Source: Thermodesulfobacteriota bacterium
GTDB lineage: Bacteria > Desulfobacterota > Thermodesulfobacteria > Thermodesulfobacteriales > Thermodesulfatatoraceae
Assembly: GCA_013154385.1 (NCBI GenBank)
Contig: JAADCO010000097.1
Coordinates: 1-9,215 of the forward strand
Direction: 5' to 3'
DNA length: 9,215 nucleotides
Part shown: in pieces, positions 1 to 6,606 of the stretch
Position numbering within the stretch: the first letter of the stretch is position 1
Layout of the letters: the number at the start of each line of letters is the position of its first letter
Position numbers and translations under genes: made by a program
The notes under the pieces: generated by a model
Databases searched by the model: none
Told to the model about the DNA's origin: nothing
What the model saw: the letters and a program-made list of their open reading frames with translations, nothing else

Positions 1-1
1 G

Positions 2-1693
2 TTATTTGATGAAGCAGCGCAGTTTTCGGCTTCGGCTCGGATGGCGAAGCTTCCGCAAAGCCTTGGCCTCGATCTGCCGGATGCGCTCTCTGGTCACGCT
101 GAACTCGCGCCCTACTTCCTCCAGGGTGTGTTCTCCCCTTTCGCCAATGCCGAACCTCATGCGCAGGACCTTTTCTTCCCGCGGAGTGAGAGTCGCGAGC
201 ACCCGCCGGATCTGTTCGATCAGACTGAGGCTGACCGCCACCTGATCCGGAGGGGGTACCCTTGGATCTTCGATGAAGTCACCCAGATGGGAATCCTCAT
301 CTTCGCCAATGGGCGTCTCGAGGGAGATGGGTTCCTTGGCGATCTTCAGGATCTTTCGGACCTTCTCCACCGGCAAGTCCATCTTCTGGGCGATCTCTTC
401 CGGCGTGGGTTCCTGACCCGTCTCCTGATAGATCTGGAGAGAAACGCGCACCAGCTTGTTGATGGTCTCTATCATGTGCACCGGAATGCGAATGGTGCGC
501 GCCTGGTCGGCAATGGCCCGCGTGATGGCCTGCCTTATCCACCAGGTAGCGTAGGTGCTGAACTTGTAGCCCCGCCGATAGTCGAACTTCTCCACGGCCT
601 TCATGAGGCCGATGTTTCCCTCCTGGATGAGATCCAGGAACTGCAGCCCTCGTCCCGTGTACTTCTTGGCAATGGAAACCACGAGCCTCAGGTTGGCCTT
701 GATGAGCTCCTCTTTGGCTCGCCTGGCCTTGAAAAGGCCGAGCTCCACTTCCTTGGCGATTTCTTCAAGCGTCCGAACCTTGAGCCCCACGCGCTCTTCG
801 GTCTGCTTGATGGACTTGCGAGCCAGGAGAAAGCGCGCCCTCAGGTTCAGGAAACGGTCCATATCGAGCCCGAGCTTCTTGGCCGCCCGCTCGATCTCGG
901 AAAATTGACCGTTGGTGCGCAAAAAGTAGGCCGTAAGCCTCGGCAAAGAATGCCCCGAATCCCTCTCACAGTTCTTGAGTTCCCTCCGGGCACGACGGAT
1001 GGTCTCCCACGCCTTGAGAACCGGTGCGGTAAGCCTTTCCAGGCACCTCTTGTCCAGGCGGACCTGAAACAACCTGTCCAGCACTTCTTCGCGCAACTTG
1101 TGGATGCGCTGGCGCAGTCGGAGGGTGTTGCTCTTTGTCTCGGATTTTTCGATCTCTTTTTCGAGATCCAGGATCTCCCGGCAAAGACTCTGGATCTCCA
1201 AGAGCAGTCCTTTGAGGCCCTGGTTGCGTTCCTCGACGGCCTGTTCGTCGTCGGTGAAACAATCGTCGAGGTCGCGCACGATCTCGCGCGCCTTAAGACG
1301 CCCGGAGAAAAAGTCTTCGCAAACCGCCAAGATCTCGAGGATGGTCACGCGCGCCTTGACCGCCGCCCTCAGGGCCTGATGTTCCCCCTCCTCGATGATC
1401 TTCGCCACCCGCACCTCGTCTTCCCGGGAAAGCAAGCGGGCCTGCCCCATTTCCTTGAGATAGAGCTTCACCGGGTCCGAACGAGAGAGCTCCTCGATGA
1501 CCTCCTCATCAATCTCTTCCGTAGTCACCTGGACCTGGTTTTCGGAATTGACCTTCACGTCCAGATTTTCCACGAGATCAGCCACCTCTTCCAGATGGGA
1601 AGTCAAGGGTTTGAAAATGGTCAGAGTCTTTACCTGACGCCCCTCCTCGGAAAGGTCCTCAAGGCCCATAATTTCCTTGGTAAGGTCCGCCAT
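2..1693 (-). CDS. rpoD: RNA polymerase primary sigma factor RpoD (sigma-70)
   Basis: This is the housekeeping sigma factor, which directs core RNA polymerase to -10/-35 promoters. The protein is 563 aa, near the usual length for a group 1 sigma. From the chosen start, region 1.2 (DPVKLYLKEMG) is at about 73-101. A long charged, helical non-conserved region follows at about 102-320. Region 2 is at about 327-405 and includes the 2.3/2.4 motif YKFSTYATWWIRQAITRAIA. Region 3 is at about 407-480. Region 4 (about 490-563) carries the helix-turn-helix around EEVGREFSVTRERIRQIEAKALRKLR. The first 70 residues are only a diverged match to region 1.1. I chose ATG at 1693 because GGGAGGGG lies just upstream. 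An in-frame TTG at 1720 would overlap dnaG and has no ribosome site. The gene is last in the mutS2-dnaG-rpoD run, 14 bp after dnaG. The stop codon is at bases 2-4, so any terminator lies outside the window. Confidence 0.98.
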   Translation of the reverse strand: MADLTKEIMGLEDLSEEGRQVKTLTIFKPLTSHLEEVADLVENLDVKVNSENQVQVTTEEIDEEVIEELSRSDPVKLYLKEMGQARLLSREDEVRVAKIIEEGEHQALRAAVKARVTILEILAVCEDFFSGRLKAREIVRDLDDCFTDDEQAVEERNQGLKGLLLEIQSLCREILDLEKEIEKSETKSNTLRLRQRIHKLREEVLDRLFQVRLDKRCLERLTAPVLKAWETIRRARRELKNCERDSGHSLPRLTAYFLRTNGQFSEIERAAKKLGLDMDRFLNLRARFLLARKSIKQTEERVGLKVRTLEEIAKEVELGLFKARRAKEELIKANLRLVVSIAKKYTGRGLQFLDLIQEGNIGLMKAVEKFDYRRGYKFSTYATWWIRQAITRAIADQARTIRIPVHMIETINKLVRVSLQIYQETGQEPTPEEIAQKMDLPVEKVRKILKIAKEPISLETPIGEDEDSHLGDFIEDPRVPPPDQVAVSLSLIEQIRRVLATLTPREEKVLRMRFGIGERGEHTLEEVGREFSVTRERIRQIEAKALRKLRHPSRSRKLRCFIK

Positions 1694-1695
1694 AA

Positions 1696-1705
1696 CCCCT
1701 CCCTT
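1696..1705 (-). promoter_or_regulatory. Ribosome binding site that fixes the rpoD start
   Basis: On the minus strand AAGGGAGGGG ends 2 nt before the ATG at 1693; the GGAGG core is 4 nt from it. The alternative TTG at 1720 has no purine-rich stretch in front of it. The site lies in the dnaG-rpoD junction and partly overlaps the dnaG stop region, which fits reinitiation by ribosomes finishing dnaG. Confidence 0.75.
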
Positions 1706-1707
1706 CT

Positions 1708-3423
1708 TTAGATTTGACAACGCAATTCTTGGTATTCGCGGAGCAAACGTAAGGCCTCCTCCATCTGGCCAGAGGCCTCGGCCTTACGAATGGCCTCCAA
1801 CAACTCCTCCAAACGTTGCTGATAACGTTTCTTGAGCCACCATCCCTTTATCTCCGCCGCCACCCTTTCCGGAGGCACGTCCTCGAAAGGCGGCGGGGAG
1901 AGCAGGATCTCGCTCAGCAGGGCCTGGAGTTCGAGATCATCGAAAGTGAGGTCCTCCACCGAAATCTGCTCCCCCACGGTCTTTAAGGCTTCGTAGAGAC
2001 GGCGATGGACCCCTTCCTGGAAGATCTCTCCCAGGCCGATCTCTTCGAAGTCTTTGATGAATCGGGGATAGTGAACCACGAACTCCAGGATGACCCGTTC
2101 GAGATAAGCCGGAGAAGACCGGTGAAGCGCCTCCGGACGAGGATGCGGTTTCCGTTGCGCCAGAGAGCGCTTGATAGCCGTCTCGGAAATGCCCAACCTC
2201 TCGGCGATCTTTTTCACCTCGAGATCCAGGAGCACCGGATCCTTGAGGGCCATGAGCGCCGGCTCAAGCTCCCGGAAGACCGCCAGCTTGCCCTCCGGAG
2301 TAGGAGGATGCCGGGTGCGCAGGATCTCCAGGAGGAAATCGAAGATCTCCAGGGCCTTTTCCTTGAGATCCAGAAAGGCGCGCGCCCCGTGTTGGCGCAC
2401 GAAGGAATCGGGATCTTCGTCCTGCGGCAGGATGATCACGCGCGGGAAGAGGCCTTCGTTCAGGAATATGGGAGCCGCGCGCATCGCCGCCTTGAGACCG
2501 GCTTCGTCGGCGTCGAAGACGAGGTACCACTCTTGCGAGAGGCCCTTCATCTGTCGCACGTGTTGCGCGGTTAGAGCCGTGCCCAGGCTGGCTACCACCT
2601 CTTTTATCCCGGCCTCGTAAAGAGAGAGGAGATCGAGATACCCCTCCACGACCAGACCAAAACCCGCGGAGCGGATGAAATCGCGCGTGTGAAAGAGACC
2701 GTAGAGCAAGGCACCCTTGTGATAGATGGCCGTCTCCGGGGTGTTTAGGTACTTCGGTTCCCCGGAGCCCAGGATCCGTCCGCCGAAACCAACCACCCGC
2801 CCGGAAAGGTCGTAGATGGGGAAAATGAGACGATGGCGAAACCGGTCGTAGAAGCTTCCGTCTTCGCGGCGCACCAGGAGACCGGCTTCCTCTGCCAGGG
2901 AGAGATCGATCCCCGCCAGCTTGAGATGCGAAGCCAAACTATCGTAGGAGTTGGGCGCAAAGCCGAGGCCGAAGATCTTGGCTGTTTCCGCAGAAAGACC
3001 GCGTTTCTGAAGATAGGCCCTTGCTTCCTCTCCCGCCCTGGAGGCCCAGAGCATCTGGACGAAGAACCGCTGCGCCTTCTCGTTGACCTCGAAAAGGGCC
3101 TTCTGACGGCTCGCCGAGACCCGGTCCCCTTCGTCCAGGTCAAAGGGGATGTCAAAGCGCCGGGCCAGCTCGCGCACGGCCTCCACGAAATCGAGGTTGT
3201 GAAACTTCATGTAGAAACCGATGACGTCTCCGCCTACGCCGCAACCAAAACAGCGAAAGATCTGCTTCTCTTCGTTGACCACGAAAGAGGGCTTCCGGTC
3301 GGCGTGAAAGGGACAAAGCCCCAGATAGTTCCTGCCCGAACGCTTGAGGGCCACGTATTCCGAGATGACGTCAACGATGTTTACCGTCTCCTTTATGCGC
3401 CGGGCTACTTCCCTAAGACTCAC
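1708..3423 (-). CDS. dnaG: DNA primase DnaG
   Basis: DnaG makes the RNA primers for lagging-strand DNA synthesis and works with the replicative helicase DnaB. The protein is 571 aa, close to the 581 aa of E. coli DnaG. The N-terminal CHC2-type zinc finger has C37, H40, C58 and C61. The basic core motif RFRHRLIFPIYD is at 194-205 and EPKYLNTPET at 222-231. The TOPRIM catalytic domain shows VVEGYLD at 258-264 (metal-binding E260), SLGTALT at 279-285 and FDADEAG at 303-309 (D304, D306). The C-terminal third (about 435-571) is helical, as expected for the helicase-binding domain. The start is GTG, preceded by GGGGAGGG at good spacing, and it overlaps the end of mutS2 by 11 bp. All catalytic and zinc residues are present. 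Confidence 0.98.
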   Translation of the reverse strand: MSLREVARRIKETVNIVDVISEYVALKRSGRNYLGLCPFHADRKPSFVVNEEKQIFRCFGCGVGGDVIGFYMKFHNLDFVEAVRELARRFDIPFDLDEGDRVSASRQKALFEVNEKAQRFFVQMLWASRAGEEARAYLQKRGLSAETAKIFGLGFAPNSYDSLASHLKLAGIDLSLAEEAGLLVRREDGSFYDRFRHRLIFPIYDLSGRVVGFGGRILGSGEPKYLNTPETAIYHKGALLYGLFHTRDFIRSAGFGLVVEGYLDLLSLYEAGIKEVVASLGTALTAQHVRQMKGLSQEWYLVFDADEAGLKAAMRAAPIFLNEGLFPRVIILPQDEDPDSFVRQHGARAFLDLKEKALEIFDFLLEILRTRHPPTPEGKLAVFRELEPALMALKDPVLLDLEVKKIAERLGISETAIKRSLAQRKPHPRPEALHRSSPAYLERVILEFVVHYPRFIKDFEEIGLGEIFQEGVHRRLYEALKTVGEQISVEDLTFDDLELQALLSEILLSPPPFEDVPPERVAAEIKGWWLKKRYQQRLEELLEAIRKAEASGQMEEALRLLREYQELRCQI

Positions 3424-5749
3424 CCTGTCCCTCCCCTACGGCCAACTCCACCACGGTCACCGCTTCGCCGCCCTCGTAGGCTTCACCGGCTCGCATGTGA
3501 GCTACCTGACGATGCCCTGAAAGATACTCCCTTATGGCCCGCATCAAACGCCCCGTCCCCAAACCGTGAATGACGGTGAGGCGCGATTTCCCGGAGAGAA
3601 AGGCCCGATCAAGCACCTTCTCGAGCTCCGAGATGGCCTCGTCCACGGTGAGCCCGATCAGGTTGACGCTTGTCGGCACGTCCTTTTCCGCTTCCACCCG
3701 GAAACTGGACATCTTCTTGGGGCGCCCCTCCTCGGGGAGCACCTGGAGGTCTTTGGAGCTCACCTCCACCCGGAAGGGACCAAGCTGCACCTCGGCCACC
3801 CCGCCCTTCAACCGCAGGACCCGACCCTCCTGCCCCATGCCCTTCAATCTTACCCGCGCGCCGGGAAAGACCTCCCGCTGGGCCTCGGGTTCCTCGAGCA
3901 ACGGCGCGGCCTTTTCCTTGAGAAAGTCCCCGAAACGGAGGCTCGCCTTCTTTTCGGAGAGCCGCTTTTCCTTGAGCTCCTGCAGGAACTCGCGGAATTC
4001 GCGATCAAGCTCCTGGAGCTTGCGTTCGTAGGCCTTCTCGCGCTCGGTTTCCCGGCGGGCGGCCTCGCGCTTCAACCTTTCGGCCTCTTGCTTCAGGGCC
4101 TCCCTTTCGCGCGCCAGGGCCTCCCTCTCCTGCTCCAAGGATTTCCGGTCTCGCTCTATCTCCTGGAGGGCCTTTTGGAGAGCCGCCATGACCTCCTGGA
4201 ACCGCGCTTCGTCCCGTCCGAGATGAGACCGGGCCTTGGCCAGGATCTCCGCCGGCAGACCCAAACGCTCCGCCAGGACCAGCCCGCGGGAAAGCCCCGC
4301 CACCCCGTAGGTCAGGCGGTAAGTGGGCTCTCCGGTCTCCTCGTCGAAGCTGACCGAAAGGGGAAGGATATCGTCGCGCGAAAAGGAAAAGGCCTTGAGG
4401 GCCTCGTAGTGGGTGGTGGCCAGGACCCGCGCGCCGGAGGTGGCCAGGGCCTCGAGCACCGCCATGGCCAGCGCCGCTCCCTCAGCCGGATCCGTACCCC
4501 GCCCGATCTCGTCGAGAAGGAAGAGCTTTCCCGGCCCGGCTTCTTCCAGGGCCGTGATGAGGTTCTTCACGTGGGCCGAGAAGGTGCTCTCGTCTTCTTC
4601 GAGATCCTGCTCGTCCCCCATATCCACGAACACGTCCTCGAAGAAGGGAAGCACGCTTCCCGAAAGCGCGGGGATGGGGATGGCCGACTGGGCCATGAGC
4701 ACGAGGAGCCCGAGGGTCTTGAGCGCTACGGTCTTTCCGCCCAGGTTGGGGCCACTGATGATGACCACCGGCTTTTCCGGCGGGAAGACGAAATCGTTGG
4801 GCACGGCCCGGCGCCCGGAAAGGAGGAGCAACGGATGGACCGCCTCGAGCAGGCGAATCTCACCCGAGGGTCTTATCTCCGGAAGGGTCCCCTTGATCTT
4901 TTCGCCAAAGGCCGCCTTGGCCTGGAGGACGTCAATGCGGGTCAGGATCTCTTCCAGACGGATGAGGGCCTCGGCCTCGCGCGCCACCTCCCGCGAAAGC
5001 CCCTGCAGGAGGCGGTAGATCTCCCTTTCTTCTTCCAGCCGGAGACCTTCGAGCTCGTTGGTGAGGGAGACGATCTCCAGCGGTTCGAGATAGACCGTGG
5101 CCCCGCTGGCGGAAGTGTCGTGCAGGATGGCCTCGATGCGGGACTTGGCCTCGGCCTTGAACGGAAAGACGTAACGCCCGCGCCGTTGGGTGATGAGTTC
5201 CTCCTGGAGCCAGCCCTTCTGGGCGTACCTCTTGAGCAACGTCTCAAGCCGACGACGAAGCCTCTCTTCCTGATGCTTGATGGAGGAACGGATCTCGGAC
5301 AAACGATAGCTCGCGTCACTCCTTACGCCCGAACCGTCCTCGGCGAGAAGGCTGAAGACCTCGGCGCGCAAGAACCCCAGGCGCGGAATCTGAGCGATCA
5401 GCGACTTAAGCCGCGGGAGATCACGCCCCTTGAAAAAGGAAACGACCTTCTCTGCGGCCTCGAGATAACGGCGCAAGAGATAGGCTTCTTCAACCGAAAG
5501 GACCCGTCCCTTCGTGGCCCCCTTGACCACCGGCGAGAGCTTTCCGAGCTCCGGCAAAGGAGGACGACCCGCCTCGGCCAGGAGGCGGGACATCTCTCCC
5601 ACCTCCGCCTGTTCCTCTTTGAGCGCATCCAGATCGGTGTGGGGCAGAAGGTCCTGTAGGGCTTGGCGACCCGGTTCCGTCCGGGCCTCTTGCCAGAGGT
5701 GCTCTTTGAGACGTGGAAACTCTAACTTTTCGAGGCTTTGAAGTCTCAT
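3413..5749 (-). CDS. mutS2: MutS2 family ATPase with C-terminal Smr domain
   Basis: MutS2 proteins are MutS-like ABC-type ATPases without the mismatch-recognition domain. They are linked to suppression of homologous recombination and, in Bacillus, to rescue of collided ribosomes. From the ATG the protein is 778 aa, typical for the family. The core/clamp region runs to about 315. Walker A GPNLGGKT is at 333-340, the signature stretch DMGDEQDLEEDESTFSAH at 377-394, Walker B LLDEIGRGTDP at 411-421 and the switch His in TTHYE at 445-449. A long coiled coil rich in Glu and Arg spans about 513-605, a KOW-like segment about 628-673, and Smr about 693-771. Smr keeps HGLGTGRL but has VNLIG where LDLRG is usual. 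I prefer ATG at 5749 to TTG at 5755; neither has a clear ribosome site. The 3' end overlaps dnaG by 11 bp. Confidence 0.96.
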   Translation of the reverse strand: MRLQSLEKLEFPRLKEHLWQEARTEPGRQALQDLLPHTDLDALKEEQAEVGEMSRLLAEAGRPPLPELGKLSPVVKGATKGRVLSVEEAYLLRRYLEAAEKVVSFFKGRDLPRLKSLIAQIPRLGFLRAEVFSLLAEDGSGVRSDASYRLSEIRSSIKHQEERLRRRLETLLKRYAQKGWLQEELITQRRGRYVFPFKAEAKSRIEAILHDTSASGATVYLEPLEIVSLTNELEGLRLEEEREIYRLLQGLSREVAREAEALIRLEEILTRIDVLQAKAAFGEKIKGTLPEIRPSGEIRLLEAVHPLLLLSGRRAVPNDFVFPPEKPVVIISGPNLGGKTVALKTLGLLVLMAQSAIPIPALSGSVLPFFEDVFVDMGDEQDLEEDESTFSAHVKNLITALEEAGPGKLFLLDEIGRGTDPAEGAALAMAVLEALATSGARVLATTHYEALKAFSFSRDDILPLSVSFDEETGEPTYRLTYGVAGLSRGLVLAERLGLPAEILAKARSHLGRDEARFQEVMAALQKALQEIERDRKSLEQEREALAREREALKQEAERLKREAARRETEREKAYERKLQELDREFREFLQELKEKRLSEKKASLRFGDFLKEKAAPLLEEPEAQREVFPGARVRLKGMGQEGRVLRLKGGVAEVQLGPFRVEVSSKDLQVLPEEGRPKKMSSFRVEAEKDVPTSVNLIGLTVDEAISELEKVLDRAFLSGKSRLTVIHGLGTGRLMRAIREYLSGHRQVAHMRAGEAYEGGEAVTVVELAVGEGQGES
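3429..3436 (-). promoter_or_regulatory. Ribosome binding site of dnaG, inside the mutS2 3' end
   Basis: On the minus strand GGGGAGGG lies 5 nt before the GTG start at 3423, with its GGAGG core 6 nt away. The site is within the last codons of mutS2, so translation of mutS2 must pass over it. It supports the GTG start and suggests translational coupling of dnaG to mutS2. Confidence 0.75.
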
Positions 5750-5754
5750 GCCCA

Positions 5755-5760
5755 ATTAGA
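5755..5760 (-). promoter_or_regulatory. Candidate -10 element for mutS2-dnaG-rpoD
   Basis: On the minus strand TCTAAT matches five of six positions of TATAAT. It ends 5 nt before the A of the mutS2 ATG, so the expected transcription start falls on or beside the start codon, giving a leaderless message. No good -35 is present at 16-19 bp; the upstream sequence there is T-rich. A leaderless message would explain the missing Shine-Dalgarno sequence. Read-through from rpsU is the alternative source of transcript. Confidence 0.35.
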
Positions 5761-5786
5761 ATTTGGATGGGCCAGGAAAAAACAGT

Positions 5787-5856
5787 AAAAAAGCCCGGAT
5801 TTCGCTCCTCATCAGGATAAAGGCTCTTCGTTAAATTTTATGGTGAAATCCGGGCT
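5787..5856 (-). terminator. Intrinsic terminator downstream of rpsU, with a long loop
   Basis: On the minus strand AGCCCGGATTTC (5856-5845) and GAAATCCGGGCT (5803-5792) form a perfect 12-bp stem, followed by a run of T ending at 5787. The stem starts 15 nt after the rpsU stop codon. The loop is 41 nt (5804-5844), much longer than the usual 3-8 nt, and contains a further small hairpin, TCCT-GATG-AGGA. There is no T-run on the plus strand, so the element works towards mutS2 only. It separates rpsU from mutS2-dnaG-rpoD and could allow partial read-through, as the terminator between rpsU and dnaG does in E. coli. Confidence 0.85.
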
Positions 5857-5871
5857 CACGGGAAATGCAAA

Positions 5872-6075
5872 TTAATCGTGTTGTCTCATTCGTTTGAGAC
5901 GCTTGAGAAGGCGCTTTCTCGCCGCCATCAGCTTCTTCTTGCGACGCACGCTGGGCTTTTCGTAATACTCCCGCTTCTTGATCTCCGAAAGGATTCCCGC
6001 CTTCTCGCACATCTTCTTGAAACGCTTTAAAGCCTGTTCAAACGGTTCATCTTCACGAACGATTACGCCGGGCAA
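5872..6075 (-). CDS. rpsU: Small ribosomal subunit protein bS21
   Basis: bS21 binds the 30S subunit near the 3' end of 16S rRNA, close to the anti-Shine-Dalgarno sequence, and helps initiation. The protein is 67 aa, similar to the 71 aa of E. coli S21, and strongly basic. The family pattern is clear: MPGVIVREDEPFEQALKRF at the N-terminus, KKMCEKAGILSEIKKREYYE in the middle, and a C-terminal half rich in Lys and Arg. The start is TTG, placed by alignment to the family N-terminus and by the GGAGGGAGGGAG ribosome site 5 nt upstream. The gene has its own promoter upstream and an intrinsic terminator downstream, so it can be expressed apart from the primase and sigma genes that follow. Confidence 0.97.
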   Translation of the reverse strand: MPGVIVREDEPFEQALKRFKKMCEKAGILSEIKKREYYEKPSVRRKKKLMAARKRLLKRLKRMRQHD

Positions 6076-6080
6076 AAGAA

Positions 6081-6092
6081 CTCCCTCCCTCC
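6081..6092 (-). promoter_or_regulatory. Tandem Shine-Dalgarno of rpsU, deciding a TTG start
   Basis: On the minus strand GGAGGGAGGGAG precedes TTCTT and the TTG start codon at 6075. It holds two overlapping GGAGG/GAGGG units, so the anti-Shine-Dalgarno can pair in more than one register. It supports TTG as the start. The ATG at 6096 overlaps the beginning of this run and is out of frame with the S21 reading frame. Confidence 0.7.
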
Positions 6093-6117
6093 ATCGTGAT
6101 TTTTTCGGAACTCTCGC

Positions 6118-6145
6118 ATATTAACATCCCCCACTAAGCTGTCAA
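6118..6145 (-). promoter_or_regulatory. Sigma-70 type promoter of rpsU
   Basis: On the minus strand a perfect TTGACA -35 (6145-6140) is followed by a 16-bp spacer and the -10 TAATAT (6123-6118). The -10 is preceded by TG one base upstream, the extended -10 arrangement. The predicted transcript starts around 6111-6112, giving a leader of about 36 nt before the TTG codon. The promoter lies in the 96-bp gap between ybgC and rpsU, so rpsU need not depend on ybgC transcription. Confidence 0.7.
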
Positions 6146-6164
6146 CCGAAGCTGGCGCACTAAG
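6132..6164 (-). repeat. Direct repeat CTTAGTG in the rpsU promoter
   Basis: The heptamer CTTAGTG occurs twice on the minus strand, at 6164-6158 and 6138-6132, 26 bp apart. One copy lies upstream of the -35 and the other in the -35/-10 spacer. The upstream copy is part of the small palindrome CACTTAGTG (6158-6166). The placement would suit a repressor or activator site, but two seven-base copies can arise by chance. Confidence 0.4.
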
Positions 6165-6171
6165 TGAAGGT

Positions 6172-6606
6172 TCATTCATTATTCTTCTCCCGATCTGGCG
6201 ATCTGACAAGACCTTGAAGGCATTGCAAGATCCTTGCCGGAAATTTGACGAGCCTTCCCTCTCGGTTGATGGGCGCGTGAACCGTGTAACCCTGCACAAT
6301 CGGGCGCCCTTCACGATAGATCACGTAGTCGAACCGAATCTTGTGCGGCTGAAGTTCGCTCACCCTGGTCTCGATGAGCAGCTCGTCGTCGTAGCGGGCC
6401 GGGGCGCGATAGCGCGCGTGGGCCTCTACCACCGGAAGAATGAGCCCTTCCTCCTCTTCTATCTGGCGGTACGAAAGGCCCGTGGTGCGCAAAAGCTCCG
6501 TGCGCCCGATCTCGAAAAAGCGAAAGTAGTTTCCGTAGTAGACCACGCCCCCGCAGTCGGTATCGCCGTAAATGACCCGATAAACGACTTTTTTCCCTTC
6601 GGTCAT
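6172..6606 (-). CDS. ybgC: YbgC/FadM-type acyl-CoA thioesterase
   Basis: This is a hotdog-fold thioesterase of the YbgC / 4-hydroxybenzoyl-CoA thioesterase family, which hydrolyses acyl-CoA thioesters in the cytoplasm. The protein is 144 aa, a normal length. The active-site signature is at 13-27, YGDTDCGGVVYYGNY, with D17 in the place of the catalytic Asp of the Pseudomonas 4-hydroxybenzoyl-CoA enzyme. FFEIGRTELLR follows at 30-40, and the strand HARYRAPARYDDELLIETRV at 63-82 is also typical. In many Gram-negatives ybgC precedes the tolQRA-pal genes; none is seen here, so substrate and partners cannot be told from context. The ATG at 6606 has no good Shine-Dalgarno sequence and lies at the edge of a small hairpin. 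The gene diverges from rsmB and is followed after 96 bp by rpsU. Confidence 0.93.
   Translation of the reverse strand: MTEGKKVVYRVIYGDTDCGGVVYYGNYFRFFEIGRTELLRTTGLSYRQIEEEEGLILPVVEAHARYRAPARYDDELLIETRVSELQPHKIRFDYVIYREGRPIVQGYTVHAPINREGRLVKFPARILQCLQGLVRSPDREKNNE

Noticed and set aside
41..1711. A 556-codon open frame on the plus strand opposite rpoD
   Set aside because: It lies fully antisense to a clear sigma factor, has no recognisable domain, and its length follows from GC-rich codon bias in the real gene.
3566..5659. A 697-codon open frame on the plus strand opposite mutS2
   Set aside because: It mirrors the coiled-coil and ATPase codons of mutS2 and shows only Leu/Gly/Arg-rich sequence with no family pattern. 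It is a shadow of the real gene.
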